Source of the DNA: Alicyclobacillus tolerans
GTDB taxonomy: Bacteria; Bacillota; Bacilli; Alicyclobacillales; Alicyclobacillaceae
Length of the DNA: 64,000 nucleotides
Assembly: GCF_021739485.1 (NCBI RefSeq)
Contig: NZ_JAJFNK010000011.1
Location: 62,001-126,000, forward strand
Reading direction: 5' to 3'
In this document: one piece after another, positions 34,815 through 43,638 of the stretch
How positions within the stretch are numbered: the stretch's first letter is position 1
Layout: every line of letters begins with the position of its first letter
The notes under the pieces: model-generated
Told to the model about the DNA's origin: nothing
Database searches by the model: none
The model's input: the letters and a program-made list of their open reading frames with translations, nothing else
Position numbers and translations under genes: made by a program

Positions 34815-36209
34815 TTACGCCTCGCCAGCGCTCGCTGCGACGCTGATGGCTCTCTCTGTTAAAAGGACCGACCAGTCCTGCTCTTCTTGAAACAGCCCGT
34901 TTGCAGCGAACAACTTCTGGATGGCTTCCTCTTTTTTTACGGGATCGTCCCGCGTTTCCAAATACAACCCAAGCAGTTGCATGCCTGTAATGAGGCAGTG
35001 GTTCCGCTTTTCCGAATAGCCGACCATGGCTGCCGGAAAAGCAGGTTCGACGCGTTCGCGAAGCGCCACGTCTTTAAACGCATTGACCACCAAAATCCCC
35101 TTCACTTCGATTTCATGCGGAGTAAAATACTCACTCACGCACTTCTCGAGTTGTGCAGCGTGAGTTATGGTGGCATTGCGGGACAGGCTTCGCGACTGAA
35201 CAACGGCAAATTTGTTCCCGTATGTCAGTAAGATGTCGTCCCGGCCCAAAAGTCCGTCGGTTACAGTAAAGCCAAGTTCCTCAAACACCGTGCGAATCTG
35301 AACGTCAAATGGTTTCCCGGCACCGGCAACCAGCAGCTTAAACTTGACCAATTGGTCAAGCTGGTCTTTTTGCTGTGCAATTTCGCGGTGAACGTGATCC
35401 AGCACGCTCTGCAAATTCTCCAGGTTTGCCCTTTGTTCAGACTCCCCCGGCAGCAAGTAGTTGAGGCTCCACGAGGGCAATTGAACGGTGTTCAATCCTT
35501 TGTGCAATTCGTTTACCAGATTTTCCAAGGACTCAATGAATGTGTGCTGTGCTTGGCTCCACTCGCCTGCGTTGTCAAACTCCTCCTTGGTGCGCGGCGC
35601 AGGGAGAAAAATCAAATGTCCGTTCTTGATTTTTAAATAGGTTCCCAGCACCTTGGTGGTGCCTTCGATGTACCATTGCGGTTTGCCTACTTTTTCCTCA
35701 AAGTAAGCGTTGTAGCGCAGAAAGCCTTTGTTTCGCTCCCACAGCGAAGCAAACGGTTCATCGCCGCGAAATTCAATGCTGACCCCAGTAGCTTCTACGG
35801 TGCGGACATTGCGGCCATACCGAGTAAACAAGATGGGCGTAAAAAGGGTTTCGTGCAAGTCATATTTCGCCATCCCCATGCGGTCCGCCGCGTAGTCGCG
35901 GTCCTCCGCCAAAATATGGCAACGCAGCGGAGGGGGGGTAAATACCACAACTGTCCGGCCCTGTTTCAACAATTCGTACATCTCGCTCTGCCGGCGCTTA
36001 ATATCCATTTTTAGACGAACCGAATTGCGGTCGTCGATGACGGGGTAACCGGTGTATGTGTTGTACTTGCTTTTGTTCCAATACTCTTCAATGAGGGTGG
36101 AAGGGTCAAAAATAAGCAGGTCGAAGTCCAGCAGGGACGTATCCGAACCAAATGTGTCTTGTGTGACCGATTCGTGCTCAAATGATGGACCAATCGCTAA
36201 AATTCTCAA
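34815..36209 (-). CDS. Unrecognised protein with a Rossmann-like N-terminus and degenerate nuclease-like C-terminus
   Basis: I cannot name this 464-residue protein. Residues 1-200 look like an alpha/beta domain (RILAIGPSFEHES at the start, LDFDLLIFDPSTLIEEYW, then LLKQGRTVVVFTPPP). Residues 215-290 are helical and charged, probably a coiled coil. Residues 293-420 resemble a PD-(D/E)XK nuclease fold: AGKPFDVQIRTVFEELGFTV, GRDDILLTYGNKFAVVQSR and KGILVVNAFKDVALRERVEPAFP, a pattern seen in accessory and defence-related proteins. The second motif, normally ExK, is Q338-S-R340, so catalysis is doubtful. The start TTG 36207-36209 lies eight bases after GGGAGG; the frame extends to 36377 without a better site. 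It stands alone beside an AT-rich spacer. A sensor or pseudo-nuclease is only a guess. Confidence 0.75.
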   Translation of the reverse strand: MRILAIGPSFEHESVTQDTFGSDTSLLDFDLLIFDPSTLIEEYWNKSKYNTYTGYPVIDDRNSVRLKMDIKRRQSEMYELLKQGRTVVVFTPPPLRCHILAEDRDYAADRMGMAKYDLHETLFTPILFTRYGRNVRTVEATGVSIEFRGDEPFASLWERNKGFLRYNAYFEEKVGKPQWYIEGTTKVLGTYLKIKNGHLIFLPAPRTKEEFDNAGEWSQAQHTFIESLENLVNELHKGLNTVQLPSWSLNYLLPGESEQRANLENLQSVLDHVHREIAQQKDQLDQLVKFKLLVAGAGKPFDVQIRTVFEELGFTVTDGLLGRDDILLTYGNKFAVVQSRSLSRNATITHAAQLEKCVSEYFTPHEIEVKGILVVNAFKDVALRERVEPAFPAAMVGYSEKRNHCLITGMQLLGLYLETRDDPVKKEEAIQKLFAANGLFQEEQDWSVLLTERAISVAASAGEA

Positions 36210-36827
36210 AGACAAGACCTCCCGTGCCAAGCAGGTTGCAGACCAGTCCATGACCGCCAAACAGCAACCAGACCAGCGGCTGTCCTGATGGATTTCGTGA
36301 AATCCCTCTCCGTGCAGTTTTGCGTGCGTTGTGGCATGTCTGTATCGCGTTCGGAATTTCTCTGCAATGGAGCGCATGAATCGGTATTCTCAAGGCTGTG
36401 AACCCACATCCACTACCATTTGCTACTAAATATAAAAAACTCTAGCCAGTTATTGTAGAGCTAGCTATGTCATTTTTCATTAGGCCACTTCTCTCATAAA
36501 ACGTGACTCATATGTACTATGTCTTTCCTACTATATATGGACAATTTGAGCCATAAGAGAGTCGCCGCATCAGACACAAACAACACAAAAAGGGCTGTCT
36601 CTTCAGCCCATCTCCCGATGGCTGTTGAGACGGCCCCCTCGTGACAGCACCCCTGTGACATCCCTTGTGGCAACCGTCTTGAGCCAGAACCTCGCAGTGA
36701 ACCGGCGACTGTAATGCCAGTTCGCCAAAATCGGAGGTGCTGGTGCAAAGCGGCCTTGCAAAGGGCTGGTGCAAAGTCTAAAAGGCAAGGTACAAACCCC
36801 TGTGGTGCTGTTTCAACCCATGAAGTG
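36210..36827. other. 618-base spacer, partly AT-rich, between the orphan gene and the acyl-CoA cluster
   Basis: No credible gene is present. The stretch 36410-36590 is clearly richer in A and T than its surroundings, with TATATATAG-like runs and a weak hairpin plus T-run on the minus strand (about 36430-36465). The part nearest the cluster holds the operon terminator (36587-36636) and a 12-bp direct repeat GCTGGTGCAAAG (36739-36750 and 36765-36776). I could not assign a promoter for the orphan gene. Confidence 0.6.
36587..36636 (-). terminator. Terminator at the end of the acyl-CoA gene array
   Basis: GGGCTGTCTC (36592-36601) pairs with GAGACGGCCC (36627-36636) with one G-U pair, and an inner GGGCTGAAGAGACAGCCC alternative exists. 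On the minus strand a TTTTT run (36587-36591) follows. It lies about 190 bases after the last stop codon. Confidence 0.75.
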
Positions 36828-38543
36828 CTACTGCAAAAACGGTTTAATAGTCCCGTCGATGACCACGTCGAGAAGCACCGGACGATTGGCGGCTAAGGCC
36901 TTTTGCAAAGCGGCCTGCAATTCATCCGGGTCTTCGACTCGGATGCCTTCGACTCCAAAAGACCGCGCACACGCGGCAAAGTCGACACTCGGACCCACGA
37001 TGTCCATGCCAGGGAAAATCCCCTTTTGCGCTGCGGGGCCGTTCATGCGCTGCAAGCCGCCCTTTAAAATCATGTAGCTCTGGTTGTTCAAGATGACGTA
37101 TACCACGGGCAGGTTGTACTTGGCCGCGGTCCACAGGGACTGGATATAGTACAGTGCCGATCCATCGCCAATGGTCGCTACTACCCGTTCGTTCGGACGC
37201 GCAAGCTGAGCCCCCATAGCGGCGGCAATGCCGTACCCAAGCCCGCCCCCTTTTAAGCTGATGAGGCTGTTCGGGCGGCTCATCGGCAGGTAGCTGTGCA
37301 CATAACGCCCGGACGTGACGGATTCGTCGACTACAAACGCGTCCTTTGGCAACACTTGGGCTAACTCTGCCACAACGCGGGCAGGGGAAATCGGTTGCGA
37401 CTCCCAATCCGCTGTCAAGGCGTCTTGCAGTTCCTTTTGGCGTTTTTCCTGCAAGCCAGCCAGGTCTGTCCGGCGTTGCTCAATGCGTCTGCGCAGGGCG
37501 TCTGCCTGGCCGGAACTCCCAGTTTCCTGCTGCGAGTCCGACAAAGACAACTGCCGGCGTACCGATTCGCCGATCGCTTTCACCGCCGCTTTGAGGTCAG
37601 CCAAAATGGCGCAGTGAGCGTGAGCGTTTTTGCCGAGTTCCCATTCGCTCACGTCGACCTGAATCACTTTGGTTTCGTCGCCAAACACCGGTTCCGCAAA
37701 GTACAAAAGCGGAGCCTGACTGGTCACGCCGAGCAAAAGTACCACGTCCGCACCCGACAAAATCTCCTTCAGGTAAGGACCGTTGGGCAAACCCCGTCCA
37801 AAAAACAGAGGGTGTGTGTACGGGAAGTTGAACCCGGAACTCTGGTGTTCTCCGTAAACTTTGGCCGCGATTTGTTCACACAGTTCCACCGTCTCGGACA
37901 CAGCGTCCGTCTGCCCAACCCTGTCGCCGACGATCACGACGCAGTTTTGCGCTTCCATCAGCCATTTGGCAGCCTTGTCTGCCACGGATTGGGAGATTTC
38001 CGATGTCTGTTCAATATGTGTCAAGTCCAGCGGCGACACGTTGGTCTCCTGCATCATGACGTTGTTGGGAAGGGACAAGAACACTGGGCCTGTAGGCGCC
38101 GTCTGCGCCAGTTTAAAGGCGCGCTGCAGCGCAATGGGCAACTCTTCGGCCTGGTGTACTTCATAGCTCCACTTGGTAAACGGTTTGACCATGTTCACGA
38201 GGTCACCGGCCAACGCAGGTTCTTGAATGGCCAGGCGGCTGTCGTGCTGACCCGCCGTCACCACCAAGGGCACTCCTGCGCGGTACGCATCGTAAATGTT
38301 TCCGAGCCCATGGGCCAAGCCGGGTGTGATGTGAAGGTTGACGACTCCTACTGTACCGGCGGCTTGTGCGTATCCCGCCGCCATGCCGACCGCAGTATCC
38401 TCATGTAATCCCAACACGTACTCTATGTCTGGATAATTCACCAGCCCGTCCATCATCGGCAATTCCGTCGTTCCCGGATTACCAAAGATGTATCGGACGT
38501 TGTATTTGCGGAACGCCTCCAAAACTACGTCGCGTCCTCTCAT
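36828..38543 (-). CDS. Thiamine diphosphate-dependent 2-oxoacid decarboxylase, benzoylformate decarboxylase-like
   Basis: The 571-residue protein has the three-domain ThDP-enzyme layout. The N-terminal domain carries FGNPGTTELP (20-29), the ThDP-activating Glu48 in LHEDTAVG and His71 in NLHITPGLAHGLGNIYDAYR, which match benzoylformate decarboxylase more than acetolactate synthase. The serine of BFD is Thr here. The ThDP/Mg motif is GDGSALYYIQSLWTAAKYNLPVVYVILNNQSY near 435-470. Members decarboxylate aromatic or aliphatic 2-oxoacids, or act as lyases, and the substrate is not clear. ATG 38541-38543 with GGAGGTG upstream is the start. It is the last gene of the array; an acetolactate synthase role is unlikely, as no small subunit follows. 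Confidence 0.85.
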   Translation of the reverse strand: MRGRDVVLEAFRKYNVRYIFGNPGTTELPMMDGLVNYPDIEYVLGLHEDTAVGMAAGYAQAAGTVGVVNLHITPGLAHGLGNIYDAYRAGVPLVVTAGQHDSRLAIQEPALAGDLVNMVKPFTKWSYEVHQAEELPIALQRAFKLAQTAPTGPVFLSLPNNVMMQETNVSPLDLTHIEQTSEISQSVADKAAKWLMEAQNCVVIVGDRVGQTDAVSETVELCEQIAAKVYGEHQSSGFNFPYTHPLFFGRGLPNGPYLKEILSGADVVLLLGVTSQAPLLYFAEPVFGDETKVIQVDVSEWELGKNAHAHCAILADLKAAVKAIGESVRRQLSLSDSQQETGSSGQADALRRRIEQRRTDLAGLQEKRQKELQDALTADWESQPISPARVVAELAQVLPKDAFVVDESVTSGRYVHSYLPMSRPNSLISLKGGGLGYGIAAAMGAQLARPNERVVATIGDGSALYYIQSLWTAAKYNLPVVYVILNNQSYMILKGGLQRMNGPAAQKGIFPGMDIVGPSVDFAACARSFGVEGIRVEDPDELQAALQKALAANRPVLLDVVIDGTIKPFLQ

Positions 38544-38615
38544 GTGTCTCACCTCCGGGTTTGCAAAACGGGCAGCCAGTTCAGGAGTTCCCCGAACTGG
38601 CTGCAGGAAATGGTT

Positions 38616-39374
38616 TCACCGTTCTCCGCCGTTCACGTAAATGATTTGGCCCGATACGTAGCTGGCATCGTCGCTGACTAGGAACGCGATCACGTTGGCA
38701 ATGTCAGCAGGCACGCCCACCCGGCGCAGGGGGATTCGCGCCGCCGCACCTTTCTTAAAGTCTTCCGGGTCAAGTCCCATTCTCAAAGCCGTTTGCCGGG
38801 TCATCTCCGTGTCAATGAACCCAGGCGCTACAGCGTTGACGTTGATGTTAAAGGGCCCGAGTTCAATTGCGAGGGTCCGAGTGAATCCTTGCAGGCCGGC
38901 CTTTGCCGCGGAGTAGTTGGCTTGCCCGCGGTTGCCTAGAGCGGACACGCTGCTGAGATTGACAATCTTTCCGTACTTCTTTTCGACCATGTACTTTTGG
39001 GCAGCGCGACTGCACAAAAAGCTGCCCTTCAAGTGGACGTTCATCACCATATCCCAATCGTCCTCCGTCATTTTGAAGAGGAGATTGTCCCGGGTGATTC
39101 CGGCGTTGTTGACCAGGATGTCCACTCCGTCGAACTCTTCAGCCACTTTGGCCACTGCAGTCTGCACCTGGTCTGCGTTGGATACGTCGCATCCCAGAGC
39201 GATCGCCGTGCCTCCTTGTGCCTCAATCTCGCGCACCGTCTCGAGACACGCTTCCTGATTGAGGTCAATGACGGCGACCTTAGCGCCGTCACTGGCTAAG
39301 CGCTTTGCGATGCCCGCGCCAATTCCGCGAGCCGATCCCGTTACGATTGCTGAACGTCCCTGCAAGTTTCCCAT
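38616..39374 (-). CDS. FabG/PhaB-type 3-oxoacyl reductase (SDR family)
   Basis: The 252-residue protein is a classical short-chain dehydrogenase: TGSARGIGAGIA cofactor loop (12-23), NNAG (89-92), catalytic Ser141/142, Tyr154 and Lys158 (NYSAAKAG), and the PG motif with INVNAVAPGFIDTEM. The NADPH-type loop and the tail SDDASYVSGQIIYVNGGE are those of FabG and of acetoacetyl-CoA reductase PhaB. It directly follows a thiolase (58 bases apart), so a 3-oxoacyl-CoA or acetoacetyl-CoA reductase in the same pathway is more likely than a fatty acid synthesis role. No PHB synthase is in the window. ATG 39372-39374 follows GAGGAGGAAGA. Confidence 0.9.
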   Translation of the reverse strand: MGNLQGRSAIVTGSARGIGAGIAKRLASDGAKVAVIDLNQEACLETVREIEAQGGTAIALGCDVSNADQVQTAVAKVAEEFDGVDILVNNAGITRDNLLFKMTEDDWDMVMNVHLKGSFLCSRAAQKYMVEKKYGKIVNLSSVSALGNRGQANYSAAKAGLQGFTRTLAIELGPFNINVNAVAPGFIDTEMTRQTALRMGLDPEDFKKGAAARIPLRRVGVPADIANVIAFLVSDDASYVSGQIIYVNGGER

Positions 39375-39432
39375 TCATTCTTCCTCCTCATATGATGATG
39401 CGTTTTCGTACCACGGACCGCTCGATCTGCAT

Positions 39433-40593
39433 TTAAGCGCGTTCAAACAAAGTGGCGATCCCTTGGCCGCCGCCAATGCACGCGGTCAAGATGGCGCGTT
39501 TAGCACCAGACCGCTTTATCTCGTACAACAGTTTCGTGGCCAGAATGGCCCCTGTCGCGGCAATCGGATGACCATGCGCAATAGCGCCCCCGTTGACGTT
39601 CAAGGTTCCCCGGTTAAAGTGAAGCTCGCGATCGCAGGCCAAAACCTGGGCAGCAAACGCCTCGTTGATCTCGACCAAGTCGATGTCGGAGAGCGTCAAC
39701 CCCGTCCGTCGGAGCAGTTTTTGCACGGCAGGTACGGGACCAATCCCCATGATGTTCGGGTCGACACCCGCCACGGCCATGGCCTTGACGGTCGCTAAAA
39801 CTTCTAAACCCAGTTCCTCGGCTCTCTGGCGCGACATCACAACCAAAGCCGCCGCGCCGTCGTTGATACCGGAACTGTTGCCTGCCGTGACGGTCCCACC
39901 GGGCTTGAACGCAGGCTTGAGTTTGGCCAGTCCTTCCAAGGTGGTGTCCGGGCGAGGGTGCTCATCCGTGTCAAACGTGCGAGTCTGTTTGCCGTCCTGT
40001 ATCTCCAGAGGCAGAATCTGTTCCGCGAACCGGCCTTCTCGCATGGCTTTGGCCATTTTGGATTGACTCTCGTAGGCAAATTGGTCCTGCTCTTCGCGCG
40101 AGATACTGTATCGCTCGACGAGGTTTTCAGCCGTGATGCCCATCGGCGGATCGCCAATGCGCTCCGGCGCGAGTTGAGGCGTAAAAAAGCGTGGCGGGAC
40201 GCGGTCAAACGCCTTGCTCGGGCGGGCCATCAAGTAGGGACGGCGGGTTAAGCTCTCGGCTCCCCCTGCGACAAACACGTCACCCGTCCCTGCCATAATG
40301 GCCTGTGCAGCCAAATTCACCGCATTCATCCCCGAGCCGCACTGCCGGTCGATGGTAAAGCCTGGCACGTGCATGGGTAATCCGGCTTCCAAAGCGGCCA
40401 AACGCGCCAGGTTGCCGCCTCCACCAAAGCAGTTGCCAAACACGACGTCTTCAATTTCACCGGGATCAATTCCCGCTCTGCGCACTGCCTCTTGAATCAC
40501 TGCGGCGCCCAGCTGGTGAGGCGGCGTGTTCTTCAGCGAGCCGCCTTCGCGGCCTATGGCCGTACGGACGGCCGACACAATCACAGCTTCCAC
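39433..40593 (-). CDS. Acetyl-CoA acyltransferase / acetoacetyl-CoA thiolase
   Basis: The thiolase of 386 residues carries the nucleophile Cys85 in DRQCGSGMNA, the NVNGGAIAHGHPIAATGA region and the C-terminal CIGGGQG with the second catalytic Cys. It cleaves 3-oxoacyl-CoA or condenses two acetyl-CoA. The frame extends to 40968 but the start is GTG 40591-40593, eight bases after AAGGGG. It follows the IclR gene after 32 bases and precedes a FabG-like reductase, a pairing common in both ketone body use and polyester synthesis. Chain-length preference cannot be read from the sequence. Confidence 0.95.
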   Translation of the reverse strand: MEAVIVSAVRTAIGREGGSLKNTPPHQLGAAVIQEAVRRAGIDPGEIEDVVFGNCFGGGGNLARLAALEAGLPMHVPGFTIDRQCGSGMNAVNLAAQAIMAGTGDVFVAGGAESLTRRPYLMARPSKAFDRVPPRFFTPQLAPERIGDPPMGITAENLVERYSISREEQDQFAYESQSKMAKAMREGRFAEQILPLEIQDGKQTRTFDTDEHPRPDTTLEGLAKLKPAFKPGGTVTAGNSSGINDGAAALVVMSRQRAEELGLEVLATVKAMAVAGVDPNIMGIGPVPAVQKLLRRTGLTLSDIDLVEINEAFAAQVLACDRELHFNRGTLNVNGGAIAHGHPIAATGAILATKLLYEIKRSGAKRAILTACIGGGQGIATLFERA

Positions 40594-40625
40594 ATGCAAC
40601 ACCCCTTCTGCTTTCACGTAAAACT

Positions 40626-41402
40626 TCACACAAAGCGCTGGTTCTGAAACCCGTTCCACTCGGACAGCTTCTGTGCCGTAGCGCGCAGGATATCGAGAAT
40701 CGCCGGCTGCTCTTCCTGCTTCAATTGCGTGGTGACGGCAAGGCACGCGAGAACGTGGTTCACCTGTCCGCTGCGGCCGAATATCGGCACCGCGAGGGCG
40801 GAAATTCCCGGGATTAACTCGGCGTGAGAAACGGCATAACCGCTTCTGCGCACTTCGGCCAAGCTGGCCAGAAACTGGTCTGCATCGACAATCGTATTGG
40901 GCGTGTAAGCCTGTAAGTGCGCGGCAAGCCGCTGCCGTTCGGAAACGTCGTCGTAAGCCAGAAAACACTTCCCGAATGCGGCCCCCGTTACGGGGAGTTC
41001 CTGGCCCACCGACACCGTAATGCGAACATCTCCGCCAGGGGGTTCCGCCGAAGCAATGTAGATTAAACGGTCGCTTCGCAGGCGCTGCACCAGCACGGTA
41101 GTGAGTCCAGTGCTCGCTGCAACCGCCTTCATCTCCGTCATCGACGCGGCGACCGAGTCGATGAGTTCTGCCGCGCGATTGCCCAGAGGGATCAAATAAG
41201 GCCCAAGACTGTATTTTTTTGTCTCTTCATCATACTGTACGAAGTCTTCCTTTTCTAGTGTCCGCAACACTCTCAAACAAGTAGTCTTGTTGACGTTCAA
41301 CTTGTCGGCCAGGTCCTTGAGTGAACAATTGCGGTACTTGTACCGGCTGAGCAGTTTCAGTATCCGCATTGCCAGAGCGACGGACGGGACGTGGTACTCC
41401 AT
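40626..41402 (-). CDS. IclR family transcriptional regulator
   Basis: The 258-residue protein has an N-terminal winged helix (about residues 5-65, SVALAMRILKLLSRYKYRNCSLKDLADKLNVNKTTCLRVLRTLEKEDFVQYD) and the IclR effector-binding domain (about 80-250) with SDRLIYIASAEPP and a TGAAFGKCFLAY segment. IclR proteins bind small acids and usually control adjacent catabolic genes. It is embedded between an SDR gene (85 bases upstream) and the thiolase (32 bases downstream) on the same strand, so it is probably co-transcribed and controls the array. ATG 41400-41402 has GAGGG upstream. The effector is unknown. Confidence 0.94.
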   Translation of the reverse strand: MEYHVPSVALAMRILKLLSRYKYRNCSLKDLADKLNVNKTTCLRVLRTLEKEDFVQYDEETKKYSLGPYLIPLGNRAAELIDSVAASMTEMKAVAASTGLTTVLVQRLRSDRLIYIASAEPPGGDVRITVSVGQELPVTGAAFGKCFLAYDDVSERQRLAAHLQAYTPNTIVDADQFLASLAEVRRSGYAVSHAELIPGISALAVPIFGRSGQVNHVLACLAVTTQLKQEEQPAILDILRATAQKLSEWNGFQNQRFV

Positions 41403-41487
41403 CTGCGACCCTCATTCCATCATTGACGTCACAACTTCCTCTGACTTCGGTCTAAAGGGTCACTACACCCCGCAACAGGAGACGCGG

Positions 41488-42243
41488 TCAACGTTTGAAC
41501 GCCGCCGCGCCGTCATCGACAAAGTACACCTGCCCATTGAGAAAAGAGGCCTCACTGCTGGCCAAAAACGTCACAACGTTCGCGACCTCTTGCGGTGTAC
41601 CGGCTTTTTGGCGCATTTGCGCACGTTCGATTTGCTGCCAGACTTTCGGGTTTTCCTTCCATCCCGCGACAATGTTGGTGTCGATGAGACCCGGTGCAAT
41701 GGCCACGACCCGGATGTTGTAGGGAGCTAACTCCAACGCCGCAGCCCGCGTCATGGCAACGACCGCTCCTTTGCTGGCGTGGTACGGGAGCTGTCGGCGG
41801 TCCGCAATGTAGGCGTAAATTGAAGCCGTGTTCACAATGACGCCGCCGGATTCTTTCATCGCCTGCGCGGCAGATTTGATGCCGTAAAAGATTCCGTGCT
41901 GGTTCACCTCAACGGTTCGGTGATACTCTTCTACGGGCAAGTCCAGTACACTAAACGGCGCGTTGCCGATGCCCGCATTGTTGAACATGACGTCGAGTCG
42001 TCCGTACGCAGAGACAGTGCCTTGCACCAGCGCTTGCACGCTTTCATACGAAGAAACATCGACCCGAACAAAGCTGGCTTTGCCCCCAGCTTCTAAAATT
42101 GCATCCACTGTGTACTGTCCCTGTTCCACATTGATATCCGCTGCGACCACCTGCGCACCGTCTGCCGCAAACCGCTGCGCGCTGGCGCGGCCGATTCCGC
42201 TGCCCGCGCCAGTGACAATCACGACCTTGCCATCAAAACGCAT
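41488..42243 (-). CDS. SDR family oxidoreductase, probable 3-hydroxyacyl-CoA dehydrogenase type
   Basis: This 251-residue short-chain dehydrogenase starts MRFDGKVVIVTGAGSGIGRASA with an NAD-type Asp at the end of the second strand (VVAADINVEQ), and has FNNAG, NTASIYAYI and the Tyr-x3-Lys pair in LPYHASKGAV. The tail is SSEASFLNGQVYFVDDGAA. Other members at this position oxidise 3-hydroxyacyl-CoA or alcohols, so the exact substrate is open. The frame begins at 42336 but ATG 42241-42243 has GGGAGGA upstream. It follows the thioesterase gene after 56 bases. Confidence 0.9.
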   Translation of the reverse strand: MRFDGKVVIVTGAGSGIGRASAQRFAADGAQVVAADINVEQGQYTVDAILEAGGKASFVRVDVSSYESVQALVQGTVSAYGRLDVMFNNAGIGNAPFSVLDLPVEEYHRTVEVNQHGIFYGIKSAAQAMKESGGVIVNTASIYAYIADRRQLPYHASKGAVVAMTRAAALELAPYNIRVVAIAPGLIDTNIVAGWKENPKVWQQIERAQMRQKAGTPQEVANVVTFLASSEASFLNGQVYFVDDGAAAFKR

Positions 42244-42280
42244 GGTGAGTCCTCCCGCTAGCATTGACGTCCTTGCTTGT

Positions 42281-42304
42281 AAACTGCCAAACTGCCAAAC
42301 TACC
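42281..42304. repeat. 8-bp triple repeat between the thioesterase and SDR genes
   Basis: AAACTGCC AAACTGCC AAACTACC stand in direct succession at 42281-42304, overlapping the thioesterase stop codon. Confidence 0.7.
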
Positions 42305-42704
42305 GGCCTGCAATAGGAACGACGGCCACCGTGCACCGCGAGACGCAGATCAACTTGCCGGCTTCGTCCGTCAGCCGTACGTCCCAGACCATTGTCGTCC
42401 TCCCTTTGTGCAAGGGTACGCCGGTCCCCGTAATGAGGCCGTCTTTTTTGCTCTTGATGTGATTGGCGTTGATCTCTAAACCAACCGCCGCGTGCGTCTC
42501 CCGGTTAATCAAATTCCCGGTCCCTACACTGGCGATGGTTTCAGCCAAAACGACCGACGCGCCTCCGTGCAGGATGCCGTACGGCTGCCGGGTGGGACCG
42601 TGCACCGGCATGGTGGCCACCACTTTGTCGTCTGAAATCTCGACTAATTCAATCCCGAGCGCTTCTAGAATCGTGTCCGAAGTTTTCACTGTCAGGTCAC
42701 TCAT
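42300..42704 (-). CDS. PaaI-type hotdog thioesterase
   Basis: The 134-residue protein is a hotdog-fold thioesterase with the family motif ILHGGASVVLAETIASVG (His-Gly-Gly, then the catalytic acid), KVVATMPVHGPTRQPYG, and GVPLHKGRTTMVWDVRLTDE. PaaI-type enzymes cleave aryl- or acyl-CoA, often to rescue CoA from dead-end intermediates. ATG 42702-42704 with GAGAGGG upstream is the start. The spacing to the neighbouring Hbd gene (67 bases) fits a common transcript. Confidence 0.9.
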   Translation of the reverse strand: MSDLTVKTSDTILEALGIELVEISDDKVVATMPVHGPTRQPYGILHGGASVVLAETIASVGTGNLINRETHAAVGLEINANHIKSKKDGLITGTGVPLHKGRTTMVWDVRLTDEAGKLICVSRCTVAVVPIAGR

Positions 42705-42771
42705 GGCGGAAAACCCTCTCCCTTCTCGCTGTCTTTGGACGCCTGCAGCAACGCGACGCAACTAAACGCGG

Positions 42772-43638
42772 TTATTCGTAGGAGTACCACCCCTTGCCCG
42801 TTTTGCGGCCAAGTTCTCCTTGTTCGTACTTCTTGGCTACACTGGCCTTGGGTTTGTCTTTCTCGTCCCCGCTTTCTTGATAGCGCTGCATGCGAACCAA
42901 ATAGTTCACGTCGATCCCGGTGAGGTCCATTAAGGCAAAAGGCCCAATCGGATGGTTGAGTCCTTTCGTGACGGCAACGTCGATGTCTTCAAACGATGCG
43001 ATGCCCTGTTCGTACAGGTTCACCGCTTCGTCCATGAGTGCCGCCAAAATCCGGTTGGCGACAAAACCGGAAATCTCTTTTTGCAGTGTAATGGGGACCT
43101 TGCCCATCTTCCGGGCGAGTTCGACGGCCGTATCCACCGTGTCCTGAGAGGTGGATTCGTTTCGCACGACCTCCACCAGCTGCATCACGAGGGCTGGGTT
43201 GAAAAAGTGCATGTTGCAAACCTTGTCTGGACGCTGCGTCGCATCGGCCACCTTGGAACTGACGATGGTCGAGCTGTTCGTGGCCAGGATGGCGTGTGCG
43301 GGAGCAACGCGATCGAGGGCGGCAAAAACATCCCTCTTGACGTCCAGCTTTTCGACGACCGCCTCAATCACAAAATCCGCATCCGCAAGGGCGGCCTCTA
43401 AGTCTTGCTCGAAGCTCAGGTTTGAAAAGGCGGCGTCTACCTGTTCTTTCGTCAACCGGCCTTTTTTAACGCGGTTGTCCATGTGCCCTTGCAGCGTTGT
43501 TTTCGCCTTTTCCAAACTTTCAGGGACCACGTCTTGCAAAGCCACACGGTATCCCGCCAGTGCCGCAACCATGGCAATCTGAGACCCCATGGCTCCCGAA
43601 CCGATAACTCCAATCTTTTGAATCTCTCTCGCAGTCAC
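42772..43638 (-). CDS. 3-hydroxybutyryl-CoA dehydrogenase
   Basis: The 288-residue protein is a 3-hydroxyacyl-CoA dehydrogenase of the Hbd/PaaH type. It has the NAD loop IGVIGSGAMGSQIA (about 8-21), the catalytic His-Glu pair in VCNMHFFNPALVMQLVEVV and a C-terminal helical domain with GLNHPIGPFALMDLTGIDVNYLV. It converts 3-hydroxyacyl-CoA to 3-oxoacyl-CoA with NAD. Length is normal. The start is GTG 43636-43638 with GAGGGC upstream. With the hydratase upstream and the thiolase downstream it completes one beta-oxidation set. Confidence 0.95.
   Translation of the reverse strand: MTAREIQKIGVIGSGAMGSQIAMVAALAGYRVALQDVVPESLEKAKTTLQGHMDNRVKKGRLTKEQVDAAFSNLSFEQDLEAALADADFVIEAVVEKLDVKRDVFAALDRVAPAHAILATNSSTIVSSKVADATQRPDKVCNMHFFNPALVMQLVEVVRNESTSQDTVDTAVELARKMGKVPITLQKEISGFVANRILAALMDEAVNLYEQGIASFEDIDVAVTKGLNHPIGPFALMDLTGIDVNYLVRMQRYQESGDEKDKPKASVAKKYEQGELGRKTGKGWYSYE

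Noticed and set aside
41424..41431. TGACGTCA palindrome upstream of the IclR gene as its operator
   Set aside because: Eight bases is too short to tell from chance and no second copy was seen.
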